From Tyto alba (lineage: Eukaryota; Chordata; Aves; Strigiformes; Tytonidae), in the NCBI RefSeq assembly GCF_018691265.1, contig NW_024881322.1, forward strand, positions 2,666,001-2,730,000: 64,000 nt of DNA. The letters run 5' to 3'. A program made the position numbers and the translations under genes. The first letter of the stretch is position 1. Each line of letters opens with the position of its first letter. Positions 35,901 to 48,561 of this stretch are shown here, in pieces. The notes under the pieces were generated by a model that worked only from the letters and a program-made list of their open reading frames with translations, was not told the origin of the DNA and ran no database searches.

Positions 35901-38900
35901 AGAACTATTTTGATTGTTATAGGTATTAATATTTTTCTGGTTTACCCAGGCTGAACAACTTTGATTTCATTTGTCTGTGCTTAGTAAACCGCAAACAGTG
36001 GGTCAAAATATCAGCTGCAAAGTTCTGGGAAGAAAAAAAGAAAAAGGGTGGGTGGGTTCATGGAGCAGGGGTTGAGGCCAAAACGGGGAAGGAGGAGAGA
36101 AAGGAAATACAGTGAAGAGATCTCGGCGATACTCCATAGGTGAAAGTGTGGAGGGAATGAAGGGTTGTGGGGTGTTGAGCCAGTGCCTCCTGTCATCTAT
36201 GGAAGTCTTTCCATTGACTTAAATAGATACTGAACAAGGCCCTACCAGAATGAGTTTGTGCCTCTGTACAAATGTCTGAAGCCAAAACAAAAATAATTAC
36301 AGTACTGAATGGATTGCATTGGCTGACTTCTTCAGTGTCTAATGTTCTTTGGCAATGCTTCATCCCGATTATTCCATCTGGAGATAATTGTGTGATATCA
36401 TCCATAAAATTAAAACATAAATCAACCCAACTAGTGATCAGCCCCATGAGCTGCTGTTTAAACACACGCACGGAAATCTAGCGCTCCCTGCCTTTTTAGT
36501 AGGATGTTCAAGAAACCACCGAAGTGTCGGGACAAAATAAAATGAGCTAGTAGTCAAAACCTACAGATCTTTTGAGCAGTAACAGTGCTGTCAACACAAT
36601 ACATGGAAAACAATAGAGGAACTCTTTATTTTTCCTTTTAAGTTAAATACGCTTTTAACAACAGATTATATTTGAACCTTAAAGACTTCAGCTATTTTTT
36701 GGAATAATGGCCTCAACTTTGTATGACTGTAGTGCAGCAGTAAACTGCTGTCTCAAAGCAAGTAATCAATTATTAACACTTGAGAAAAGACATTCCTAAT
36801 GGAAGAATAATTGTCTTCTGTAGGGCTGATAAAGCAATACCCTTATACCAATAAAGTCCTTATGTTCCCTTTCTGTCAGGATGGACATTATATCACTTTA
36901 TGTGATATTAACTTCTACCAGGTAGTCTTTGAACCATGAAGAACTAAGTCAAGTTTTATCTTGCATTGTCTTGAGAAAAGATTATTAGAAACAAAGATTA
37001 ACACCTATTCATTTTGGCTGTTAGCAATTGACTTTTGTTAGGATAGATTCAAAGGGTTAACCTAAGTCATATTGGAAAAGGCCATTTAGGAGATTAAATT
37101 AAACTTTATTTCTCTTGTCTCATTTTGAAAGCTTTAGGAAATGTTAGAAATGGAATCACTGCAAGTGTCTTTCCATCTCTAAAAAAACTGTAGTATTTTA
37201 AGCACAATAGGACATGAAAATTTGCCTGATATGCAAATTTTAGTATCTTCTCTTTATATTATGCACACAAATGCTTATGGAAAGCACACTTAGCTCTCTT
37301 TTGGGGAATATTTTATTTGCTTTCCCTTTGGTAGCAACTCTCAATCATATGAAACTTTGCAGAAAGCAAACAGAAGAACATTATGAATGAAGTAGTTATC
37401 TTCAAACATTCAACTGAATCTTCACATCAAGTTGTACACGCAGTGCTCAATCGGATGTGTTTACTGAAAGCCAGGTGCTAATACCTTGATTCACTCCGAA
37501 TAGAAACCTATTGCGAGAGCAAAAAAACTTACTCTAAGATTCTTTGAAGGTAGATAAGGGGTAAGATATTACTAACCTTGAATAAGAATGGTACAGTTTT
37601 ACATCTTATCTATAACAACTATGTATTATAAGTAAATTAGAAAATATACAACATAAATAGTAAACTTCACTACATATTTTTTTGAGTTCAGTTTTTAGTG
37701 CCCTACACCTTGCTTTATCTAGATATTAGTCTAACTCGCACTAATGCTTTGTCACCAGATATCAGTATACAGAGCTTCTAGAAAACCTAGAATGAAATGG
37801 GCTATAGTGTTTGCTCAGAAAATGTTTGTTGTATCTAGGGTGTGTGGTTCTTGGCTTTTTCCTTAAAAAGAAAATTAATTAGAAATTACATTTAATACAT
37901 TTGATATTACACATTTAGTATAAAGTCTGTATCAACAAAAATAGATATATACGTATGTGTACTCAGGGTATTTATATATTGCTTTTATACTTTATGTGTA
38001 TATGCACAATTTGATTAATACTTTGATAGGATACTTATCTAAGAGAAATTACAGATGTTAGGATCACTTCATCTAGAAAAGAGAATAAAGAATAGAACTT
38101 GATTCTTAAGTGATCCTGAAGGTCCTACATGACATCCTGTTTAATGTGGTAGAAATAAAAATAGAACAAGTTTGTCTTACTGCTTCTAGTGAAAGGTTTA
38201 GAAACTTCTTTACCAGTCTTCTCTGACTACATTATGACTGGAATTGAAAGACTGATCCTTCCTTTGAAAGAAAGTGAAAAGGTGGGAGGGAGAATGAGTC
38301 TGTCAATCCCAGAGTAGATATCCATAAAAGCATATAAGAAGCCAGGAGAATTGGTAGCTGGAGAAACAACGTCATCATCTCGAATGTGTTGAAATTATAT
38401 TTGATGTTTGCAGATTTGATTAGAAGTCGGTATCTAATTGCCAGTGTTTTCAACCAGGTCCATCACTCTGGAAGCATATTGTCTGCATTGGGAGTTCATT
38501 AACACAGAATTGCGAATATGCACAGCATTCAGCTCAATGGGTAACTGCAGAAGAAAAACTTGTGATCTCTTAATAGTTATATAGTGACTCAAGATTAGAA
38601 GACATTGCAGTTCCTTTGAAATTAGAACTGGCACAATTCATTATTACAGCAAGAGAGAAATAAAAGTATTTGACATGAGATGACATCTGCTTTTGGAATT
38701 ATTAGACCATACCCTGAGGAAGGAAAACAAAGCAGGAGGGACAATATCTCATCCTTTTGCCATGTGTCGTCTTCACATCGCTCATTTTTCATTTCAGAGT
38801 TGGCTCAGGTAGATCCTGAAATAGAGGCAAATCCAATTGCTACATGCAATAATGCAGTTAAAATCTCTAGAGGTTATAATGCTGCCTGTGTAACTAACTA

Positions 38901-39903
38901 GCTGTATTGCAGATTTATCAAGCTATACCTTTGAGAGTTGGGAGAAGGTTGCTGATGTATATGACTTCACTAGATGTCTGGGCTGATGAGTCATTTAGAA
39001 ACATAGGAAAATGAAGAAAGGACAAGCAGCTCTGTGCCATCCACTTCATCCTCCTATGAATGCCAACTCCCCTCTATAGAACATTACTTCTTGGAGTTTT
39101 GATCGGTTTCAATGCCCTGGCTAGTAAACCCACCATAATTTCCTACAGGGATCTTCACCACAGTTGTTCTCTTTAAAACATCGTCTCGCACTCAATCAGA
39201 ACATCACTTTCTTTAGTTTCACTCCTAGTTGTTTATTAACTATAATTCCCTCGTGCTACTTAACTAGTTCTTTTTCTGATGCTTCTAATTGCCAAATACT
39301 TATAGACTATCATCCAGTCCATCATCTCTCAGCCTACCCTGGTAGGTAGGTAGTAAGGTGGGATATGGGTCAGCACAGATTTAATGCTCCTGCTGCATTC
39401 ATTCAGCCCTGTATTTTGGTAATGGTTTCACTGTAGTGATAAAGTGCTTGATCCTAACCTATTAGGATAACTTGATTTCTATGGGCATTGAGTGAGACTC
39501 ATACCAAGGATCTTTTACCACCTTATTTTGTGCTTTTTGCAACATGCTGTTATGGCCTTTGTTGATGCTGTTGTTCACTTGAGTGAAGTGGTCAGAAAAT
39601 GCAGCTTTTTGCTCTCCTCCTGTAACATGCAATTGTACTCTGCTAGTTGGCCACAGGTTTATGCTTTGTATTTATCTATCTGTGACTTGTGTTAGAACAG
39701 CTGAAAACACACCATTAAAAGTGGGAAGCATTCTATCTGGGGCTGACGGAGCATCTCAGAAGGGATCATGCTTACCTTAAACAGTCTCTGACATAAATCA
39801 ATAGATGGAAAAGGAGTGGGGAGAGAAGAGGGAAATGAAAGCCAATAAAGAAATGAGTCTTACCTGATGTTCATGGGCTGTTTAGTTATATCTAGTTAAA
39901 ATG
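32953..39903. other. Non-coding sequence; no gene seen
   Basis: Long, mostly unique AT-rich stretch. T14 (33339-33352) and a short A run near 35764 occur. 33705-33729 and 33978-34002 resemble each other. The part 36500-38050 is particularly AT-rich. No open frame above 100 codons and no recognised repeat family. Confidence 0.5.
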
Positions 39904-40225
39904 TCATAGAATCATAGCTCATAGAATCACAGAATGGTTTGGGTTGCAAAGGACCTTAAAGATCACCCAGTCCCACCCCCCTGCCCCGGGCAGGGCCCCC
40001 TTCCCCCAGCCCAGGGGGCTCCCAGCCCCGTCCAACCTGGCCTTGAACCCTTCCAGGGAGGGGGCACCCACAGCTGCTCTGGGCACCCTGGGCCAGCGCC
40101 TCACCCTCTGCACAGCGAAGAATTTCTTCCTCATATCCAATCCTAATCTACCCTCTTTCAGTTTAAAACCATCACCCCTTGTCCTACCCCTACACTCCCT
40201 GATAAAGAGTCCCTCCCCATCTTTT
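39904..40225 (-). mobile_element. CR1 LINE 3' fragment, GC-rich young subfamily
   Basis: A second CR1 on the minus strand. The left end carries TCATAGAATCAT and ATAGAATCAC units, the CR1 3'-terminal repeat. The body then follows the avian CR1 tail through to CCCTCCCCATCTTTT near 40225, where it is 5'-truncated before ORF2. From about 39982 to 40100 it is essentially identical to 16145-16263. Only the untranslated 3' region is present, so it is not autonomous. Confidence 0.95.
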
Positions 40226-40334
40226 CTTATTTTGCTTCCTTTTCCACATTTTTTTGCCAAGTGTCTATATGTCGTTTACTGAAGTCATGCATGCAATTGT
40301 TATGGAAGTAGAAAATTAGTTTTGTAGTAAAAAG

Positions 40335-40353
40335 AAAAAAAAAAAAAAAAAAA
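40335..40353. repeat. Poly(A) tract, A19
   Basis: An uninterrupted A19 run about 110 bases right of the CR1 end. CR1 does not use poly(A), so the two are probably unrelated. Confidence 0.95.
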
Positions 40354-40794
40354 GGCAAACAGGAAGGATATTAAGTTCCTAGTGAATTTAGCTGTGCTAT
40401 GTAATTGGATGAACTCTAACCATTCCTCTCATGGACAAACCCTGTTGTGGGGTGAGTAGAGCCTATTTCTCCTCAATGTCGTCTGCCAAATTCTTGAAAT
40501 TGAGCCTCCTTTTGGGGAATAGAGACAGCAGAAGTGCTGACACCACAGCTTCCTCCTTGCATTCTCTACGTTCAGATGGAAATAACATTCTGTACTTGTA
40601 ATAGCCCCATTTCTTACTATGCAGTGTAACAAAATAAGCTGGACAATTTGTTTACTGAATTTCCATGTGTACATTTGTAAAAGATTGAATAATCAGTGGG
40701 ATCCTAGCCTAAAAACATCTGATTTTCTCAGTAGTTCAACACTGCCCGTCCTTTCGTGGTTTTACAAATATACTTTAATTGAAATGGGCCGCAC

Positions 40795-40915
40795 CAGGGT
40801 GTGCATTAATGGGCTGCTGTTGTACTGCTTGGGTGGTAGAAGGTAATTGGTCTCTGGTCCAGTGCTTCACAATGCTCCAAAGGCATGTGCCAATGGTCTG
40901 TTAATGCACACCCTG
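40795..40915. other. Long inverted repeat: 15-bp exact arms, 91-base spacer
   Basis: CAGGGTGTGCATTAA (40795-40809) and TTAATGCACACCCTG (40901-40915) are exact reverse complements. In plus-strand RNA the stem could extend inward by about seven more pairs, five of them G-U (to about 40816/40894). Within the spacer ATTGG (near 40845) and CCAAT (near 40890) could also pair. Exact arms of this length within 100 bases are expected about 0.006 times in a random 64 kb (own estimate). The flanking DNA to about 41300 is repeat-free and complex. It might be a structured RNA, a duplicated transcription-factor site, or a small inverted duplication. Confidence 0.7.
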
Positions 40916-41320
40916 TTGTGACACTGCTTAATTAAAATCTTAAGATATCAAAAGCCAGAAAGGTCTAATGAAGAAGTTTCTTTCAAGCTGGTAAATACAA
41001 CTGTATGACATATTAACCAGTGTAATGTATGCTGGCTGGTTCTGGCCTGCTGAATGCTTAGTCAAATCAATGAATAGAAAAGGAGTCTGCACTGGGGGGT
41101 GTATCCACCATTACTGGAGTGTGCAGTGCCATAACCAGACTTGTGCAGTCAGGTGCAAATTATTTTGTGCTTTTGCTATGGATCTGTTTCTTGCCTAATG
41201 AATTTGAGCTTTATGCTAGCAATTGATAATCAACTACATTGAGGTGTTGTCTAATGTTTTGCAGTAGATGGATTTTAAATCAAAAGACTAATCCAGATTT
41301 GATTATGTGAAGATATCCTT
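40916..41320. other. Non-coding block, possibly conserved
   Basis: Repeat-free complex sequence with motif-like TTAATTAAAATC and CAATTGATAATCAAC. No open frame of note. Conservation is a guess from texture only. Confidence 0.15.
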
Positions 41321-41340
41321 CCCCACCCCCCCCCCCCCCC
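41321..41340. repeat. Poly(C) tract, C4-A-C15
   Basis: C4, one A, then C15, followed by ATTTTC. The minus strand is a G run able to form G-quadruplex structures. Confidence 0.95.
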
Positions 41341-43948
41341 ATTTTCATTGGGTAAAGCAAGATGAAGTACTTTATAAATCAATTATTTTTCCAGACTTTT
41401 ACCAGGAATGTTGGTTTGAGCACACCATTCTTGCCACTGTGTTATACAATTCCAGTAGTCTGACTGTCAGTTTGTGATCATAGCAGTGCCATCTATAAAA
41501 TGAAATTAAAAGGGGGGAGGCCTTTTCAGTATGCATTTTCAAAAGGAGCCATACAGATTTTCTGGGTGTGGTTTTTTTTTGGGAGGGAGGGGGAGACAAG
41601 TGCAACCTGCTGAAGACGTTGCTATAAATTTAAGAATTGGTGTTTTGTAAGCTGGCTCACCAGATGTGAGTATGTTTCCAGTAGATAACAAAGGTATGGA
41701 AAAAAACAATAATCTGCTTGTGACAGAAGATATATGGAAGGCTTTTGGAACCACCAGTCTGCTTACTCTAAAATGACCTTCAAGGATGCCTGTGTTTGTT
41801 GCACTGATCCAGTCTGTGGAGTCCATGAACATTACATCTGGCTAGGTGTGTGTGGCGATGCTGTGCATGCAGTCCTCCAGCTGCCTGCACAGGCATAACC
41901 ATGAAGAAATAGTCCTGTTAATCCCTCTGTTTCCTCAGGAACTCTGTATCTTCTAGAGTCACTCTTAAGGTGCGGATTCCTGTCCATCTTCTCCTTTAGA
42001 CATCCAATTACACAGTCTAGCTGTCCAAAGTCCAAGACAACATTAAATCCTGCAGGTTCAGCCTTCAGGAATGGAAGCTGCAATACAACGTGCAGAACAA
42101 GCCTGCAGCCCCAGATACAGGCTTTAAACTGTCTTGAATATTAACTTCATATAAATTTCCTGGTGAGGTATGTGCAATTCTTTATTCCCCTCACTCAGGT
42201 AGCCAAAGAGCTACAGTGTCTTCTCAAAATTGTTCCAGAAAAACTGGTTTTGAACATTTGGCAGCTGTAACAGGCCCACATGGATACTCTGCTATAGGGT
42301 AACCGGGCCTGTACTGAGCTTTATGTTGATATGGTTAAATCGTGTCTGGTATTGAGTAAGTCAGTTTAAATCCAGGAGGAATCTCTTTAGCTTACAGAGT
42401 TCTTCAGCACAGTTCTAACTTAAGTAGCTCTTCAGGGGAAAAAAAGATATTTTTCAGCTGGCTGTTTATAATATTTCTAAATAGATAACCATGTCATTTC
42501 TGGAAGGGTTATTAGCTACTGTGTTTTTTATAGGGAACTAATCTGTTTGGCCTTAAAGAACCTACAGTTGCTAAAACATGAACAAGAATACCCAAACAGA
42601 CCCAGAGGAAAATGAAATGGAGGATTCGTTTCAATCAGAGAAGAGGGATTCAGAGAATTTGTTGTCTAGTTTATTACTTGGGAGCATTATTTCTACCCTC
42701 TGCTGATATCTGCTTTCTTTCCTGTGTAATTCAGTAACATGTAACGTGGCTTTAATCTCCTGTTCCCTCCTGTCCGTGTGCTGTGAGACAAGAGAGACAG
42801 ATGAGCTGGGAAGTCAGGGGGCAGTGGAGCTGCAGCACACAGCTGCGTACCTGTCAAGTCTCCTCAGTCATCCATTTGATCACGCTGCTTTCAAGGCCTG
42901 TGGAGATCAGAAAAAGCCTGTACACGCCGCAGGTCCCCAGGGAGACAGCAACTGAACCTAGTCAGAGAGATGTGCAGCAGAAGAGAGAGGAGGTCTTCCG
43001 AGAAAAACAATTTTAGGCCTTCTGCTGGTGCAATAAGGTCTTGTCTAATTTGAAGGGGGTACAGTTGCATTGGTAGAACTGCAACAGCAAATCCTGCTAT
43101 GGACAATATGGTTTATGCTAGAAGGAATCCTAAAGCGTTCCTTAAATGGAGTGATCTGTCCGTGTCTCTGTAACTATATGTATTCCAAAGAATTGGCTGA
43201 GCCATATAGGTGTTCTGGCACATAAATTCAGATGTGGCATAAGCCTAAATATTTAGGGGAATGGACGTGCTTTAGATGTACTATCTGTAAGTGCAGACTT
43301 TTCCAGGCAGAATGCTTCTTCCTGCTGCCTTTTGTAGGCCCAGGCAGCATGGAGACACTGGGCAGATATACAGACTCAGGAAGGAAAGGAAAATTTCAGA
43401 GCTTGGTACCCAGGCCAGCTGAAGTATAAAGACTGCCCTTTCTAGTCATGGTCTCACCCTACGGCTAGATTATTACCAAAACATATGTTTCTCCCATCCT
43501 GTTTTTTTTCCACAGCAGCAAAGTAAAGGCATGTTTTATGCCTTTGGGAAAAGGTGTACTCCCTCTCATGTCCATGGGAGATCTGCAGGATGCTATGTAA
43601 AGTGTGTGCCAGATCTCCTTCTCGTGCCATTTGAAACCTGCTGACATGGAGATGTACCACATTACAACTCAGTCTGGGCCTTTCATTCCTCTCCTTTTCT
43701 CTTGGAGGAATTTTGTTCTTTAAAGTCGCGTTATATGTGTGCTTCAGTGACGTGGAGTCCTCCTTTCCTGCTTTTAATGTTGTGTGGTAGTTTGTCTTAA
43801 ATTGTACGCTGTTGGTTTTGATTGTTTAACTTCTCTTTTATTTCTTTTTATGCTGTCCTGACCTTCCCTGAGCCCTTATCTTCATTTTTAAACCATATCC
43901 CAGCAAAAGATCTTTGAGATAAAATCCAACCTTTATAAATTCGGGCCT
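41341..43948. other. Non-coding sequence; no gene seen
   Basis: A G-rich run GGGAGGGAGGGGGAG occurs at 41581-41595. An 8-bp hairpin ACAGGCCC/GGGCCTGT spans 42270-42312. Open frames stay below 100 codons and are unrecognised. Confidence 0.5.
42814..42827 (+). promoter_or_regulatory. CTCF-core-like motif
   Basis: CAGGGGGCAG fits the ten-base core of the CTCF consensus (YAGRKGGCRS), but the four upstream CCAS bases do not match. It is a weak candidate only. Confidence 0.2.
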
Positions 43949-43984
43949 TGTGCATGCATGCGTATGCATGTATACATACATATG
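43949..43984. repeat. 36-base strictly alternating purine-pyrimidine tract
   Basis: From TGTGCATGCATGCG through TATACATACATATG every step alternates purine and pyrimidine. Such tracts can adopt Z-DNA or cruciform structures, and GCATGC and GTATAC palindromes occur inside. It is compound microsatellite-like. Confidence 0.85.
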
Positions 43985-45283
43985 GGCTGAGACATAAAAC
44001 TAAAATAACTCTCTCATTCTTTCTAGCATTTCTTTCAAAGCTGTCTCACAAAGCTGCAGCTCTCACATATGGTCTTCTGAAGTTTCATGTTAGTCTTCAC
44101 AAGCTAACAAGGAGCATGATCCTTTAACTGGAGAGTCCTTACAGGAATGTAGAGTCGTTCTCTGGTAATTTTATAAGGTCCTTATCCAGCTAAGAGCCAC
44201 TAGCCCTTCTAAAAATCCCTGCTTGTAGCATGCCATACGAAACTATTCTCACCAACTCCAAAAAGGTTAGTCTGAATTAGTACTTGGATGGAGGAAGTTT
44301 AAGGATGATGTTGCAGTCACCCAACTAAAGTAGCACTGAATCGATAAGTAATTATTTTAGAGTGCACACTAATTCCCACGCCCAGAACAGTCTAAAAAAT
44401 AATATACATAATATTGCTACTAATGGCAACTGAGGACCCACGGGATACTTCATGTCCAACAGTCATCTGCCCAAATTTTTGACTATATTCTGATTGCTTA
44501 CAGTCCTTCTACAATTTCAGTTAGATTCAGCAGACTCGGTTGGATTCCTTCACAGGCTATTTTGTGTATTCCAGATGTGACTGTGTTTCAGGGATAGCAT
44601 ATGGAGTGTCATGTCTACCTCACTGAGCTGATGCAAAGCAAAGGCATGTTTGTGCGGTATTTGAGTCTTCCCAGTAGAAAAGGCTGCTGAACAACAGTTC
44701 CTCAAAATGTGCACGTTGTCTGATTTGCCATGTTGCTTTTGTTACACAGACATCTGCTTTGCTAAGCTCAGTGATTACTTCAATTGTATCCACATCACAT
44801 GGCTGCAGCAAGATAAATTTTCTGATGGTCATCAAGCCATCAGAAACATAGCCAGAACATACCTGAGGTGTCATCAGCTTTACTGTATTAATGGAAAAAA
44901 AACTTTTGCAATGGTTATAATGCTCTGTTTTCCTTTAAGTGGGGGAATGTCTTTTGTTAAGTGTATTTTGGAAAGATAAAGTTAGAGCAGTGTTGTCTAA
45001 GGCCCAGTGCTTTTGACACAGAGACTTAGTTTGGAGGAAAGGCATCTTTAGGGGACTGTAGCCAGAGAAGCTTCTCCTAAAGCTTCATTGTCTTGCATAA
45101 AGTCTTTGTATCTGGATGTCACTAAGGTAACGTATTGCTGTCGTTTCAGTCAGATATTGGGCACGTTCCTTGCATGCTCTTTTTTAAATAGGAAGGGCAA
45201 AGTTATTTTGTTCTGAGTAACAGTAACATTATTTCACTGTTGCTAGGGGTAGGTGTGTGGTGCTTGGTGAAATTGATATTGTC
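43985..45283. other. Non-coding sequence; no gene seen
   Basis: Unique DNA with no recognised repeat. The 84- and 90-codon frames on opposite strands at 44620-44979 overlap and are unrecognised. Confidence 0.5.
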
Positions 45284-45387
45284 TCTTTTGGTTTGTTTGG
45301 TTGGTTTTGTTTTTTTGGGGGGTTTTGTTGGTTGGTTGGTTGGGGTTTTTTTGTTTGTTTGGTTGGTTGTTTTTTTTTTTTTTTTTA
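45284..45387. repeat. T/G-rich tract with (GGTT)n
   Basis: TTTGG-, GGTT- and TTTG-type units end in a T run of about 18. GGTTGGTTGGTTGGGG at 45330-45345 has four G runs with two-base loops and could form a two-layer G-quadruplex. Confidence 0.9.
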
Positions 45388-48300
45388 ATTCACTTCATTG
45401 GGGTAGAGCTGTCACACCCCTGTGTTTCCTCTTCTTGTGGTGCTTACTATTTCTTCCACAAATATGAAACCAAGAAGGAACCTGTTATTGCTGCTTCCTT
45501 ACGCTTCGCTTTCAACCTGTTTCATGTTTCTTGGTGTTGAACTCTTATAATATCAGATCAGGCTTCTTGGCTGCCCCAACAAATAGTTCCTTCAGGCCCA
45601 GATTATGTACCAGAGAAATGGTTGCAGGAAACCACAGGGTATGTCAGTATCTCCAGGGCTGAGAGTCTCGGAGCTGGGGAGAGGAGTTGCTCATTCGGGT
45701 GCCAGAAGGGCCAAGCCTCTGGGGTTGAGCACTTTCTGGTTTGCTCTCTGGCACTGGCAAGTTCAGGCAGAGACATGCATGGAAGAAGAGCAGAGAAGGC
45801 TTATAGTCCAAAGGTATAGGTGGAACCACTATCCTATGTTCCTTCTCCCCTAGACTCCTGCCCCGTTCCAGTTGCTGGGGGATGCTGGGGCTGGGCAAAC
45901 TGGTACAGACCTGGTACGCGGGGTTCAGTGTATATGCATGAGCTAACCAAATCATAGGCAAAAGGAAAGCTGAAGTCATTGCCAGAAAGTTCAAGACCCA
46001 AAGACAGTCTCCAGTGCTCTGGAGAAGCCTGAAAACCTTGCTGAGTACGTAGAGGCAGGATGTTTTAGCCTGGGGCACCCTCTCTAGAGCAGTTCTCAAG
46101 AGCAATCTATCAAAACGGTGGTTAGAAATCAAACTGGAAATCTGAGGGTTAACATGCAAGACTTGGCAAGAAGAATAAAAATATGTGGATTTTAGAGTAG
46201 CCCAAGAGCACTACACTTTCCTGGTTTGTTTTGTGGTATTAAATAGCTTCTCTACTTGCATGTAAAATATAAACTCTTAGTTTTTTCTGTTGTATTATCT
46301 GAAATTTTGATTAGTACATTCACACTCTTCTTCTCTCAGCCTCCCCTGTTCTGCTTCATGTTCCCTTCTCCCATCGTCTGAATGTCACTGTCACTTGAAC
46401 ACTGGGTTCTCTTTTGATATTATTTTTCTCTTGTTGCTGAAGCACACAATAGCCATCAAGGAACATAATGGGGTGCACTTTCAGCATGGGCAATTAGATG
46501 TGCAATGCTCATTAACAATAACGGGACTTGCACTGAAAATTTTCCTCTATAAATCTACCAGCACAAAGCCTTTCCCCTTATGAGCAACAGATGGGTTTTC
46601 CATAATGGCTCATTACCTCCTTGCTTTGTCATGCTGCCAGAAATGAAATATAAAGTTATTTATGGTTAGAGAAAGATGCACAAGTCACTGTAGATCATTC
46701 CTTGCCATCTTTTATAGTTTATCTAGTTAGTACTTTAAATCTCTCAGGACTAGGAAGTTTCAGAAGATGACAGGGCGCTGCCTAAGAATTAAGATGAGTG
46801 TCCTTCTGTCTGGTTATTTATCCTGATGGTCTTGCATCTCCAGGGTGATGCTATGGTATCCACCGGGACTAGTAATTTGGGTGTTTCAGTAGAAAAGAGG
46901 CCATTTCTCAAAAGAAATTTTGTCAGCTGTGACAAACCATTTCTGTGAAATTTGACTACTAGGGGCAGAAGGCAGCACTGTTTTACCATGCCTCATAAAT
47001 TTGAAAAGGTAAACAAGTTACTTGATAATATTCCTTATTTGAAATTGGGAGGGGGAAGGGTGTCATTGCTTGGCACTTCAATGAGAGATGTCACTCCACT
47101 GACAACTGATGGTGAAGGCCAGGAAAACGTCATTCTGATGAGGACAGTGCTTTTATTTATACATATTTCATGTTATTAAACTCTGTATATTGGAGTTTAT
47201 ACCCTGGGTGTACCCACAGACTCTCTATTACCTCCACAAATCCTTGATGAAGACCTTTTCCTGCTGCAAATGTATTCATCTATCACCTTTCATAAGTAAT
47301 ATATTTACAGTGACTAATCTGGCATCAGCATTCTTAACACAGAAGAAAAGCTGGTGGCAAAACACAAGATATTGTTTTAATACTACTTACATTAAGAGTT
47401 TTTTCCTGGAAGGATCATCAAGTGAGTTGATCCCAGCACATCTGAGTCCTCTGTGAAGTATGTAGGTCTCCCAACAGGTTGAGGGATATGCTTACTTGGA
47501 GTTCCTCCTTGCTTCCATTCAGGAGGGCATTTTAAATGTATTTAAATCTAATAGAGATCAGTCTGACTTCAGCACATGCTTAAATATTTTCCTGAATATG
47601 GGTAGTCCTAACCACCTTTCTGGACTAGAGCCTTAGATGATAGGCCAGAGATTTTGTTTATCTTTGAACTCAAGTTTTGTTTCTTGTTAAGGATCTATAC
47701 GACCTGAGGAAGTTCAGTGAAGTAAACCCGGTCGCAGGAGAAGGAAACCGGGACCTTTTGTGCTAAAGAGGTTATGAAAGTGTATTGGAGTGTGATGATG
47801 TATGTGTGGCCTAACAAAAATATGGTGTATCCCAGATGTTTCAATTTTCTAAAATAAGAGTTTGCTGATTTCACAGATCGCCAAATTCAGTGACCTATTT
47901 ATAGATATAGTAAGAGACCTTTCTCTGATTGTAATCAAACATGCTTTCTGCACGTGTTACTTAGTACTGCTGGGTCCCAGTCTGTGGGAAATGCCGTGTA
48001 TAGCTCCTATAATGCGTGATACATAGATGATCATAGGACAGTCTTTGTCTTCTCTCAGTGCTGATTAGCAGGAAGCATAAAAAATCGATGGACAGTTGGT
48101 AATAGAATTACACTGTGGCCGAATACACCAAACAAGTCTCTCTCCCTGTTATTTCTACAAATGATCTCTCGAGGCTCACACCATGCCATAGGGTCTGGCC
48201 TAAGGACAAAGGGAGGGCTGTAAAACTAGATGCCATCTAAAGAGGGTGCTGTCTGTTCTTAAATGGCCCATCAAAAACTGATCCATGCCAACCTGTTTAC

Positions 48301-48561
48301 CAGCTAATATTAGTGACAATGGCAAGGTACTACTAAAGTAAGAAGTATGAAAGAAAGGGAAAAGTCATGTTTGTAAAAAGAAATTCTTATTACTTTCTTG
48401 AAAATATATAATCAGATATATTTCTGGAATCAAAATTTGTATCAGTTTTCAGTGTCTATTATTGTCTTACTGTCAGTATGTTCTCTCTTCTTTATTACTT
48501 TTTTCTTTTATTATTTTACTACTCATTTAATCAATGTACATTTTAGTTTAAAGATTCCGTG
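45388..48561. other. Non-coding sequence; no gene seen
   Basis: The longest open frame of the window is on the minus strand at 45644-46159 (171 codons). It has no recognisable domain or motif and overlaps open plus-strand frames, so it is not called. The block 46390-46700, with CAATTAG, AACAATAA and TTATTTATGG cores, is repeat-free and may be regulatory; this is untested. Confidence 0.45.

Noticed and set aside
39919..40282. Pro/Ala- and Gly/Arg-rich frames on both strands
   Set aside because: They are CR1 3' untranslated sequence read as protein; the same peptide segment recurs in the copy at 16083.
45644..46159. Longest open frame in the window, 171 codons, minus strand
   Set aside because: No recognisable domain or motif, overlapping open frames on the plus strand, no splice or promoter support. 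One frame of this size is plausible by chance in 64 kb.
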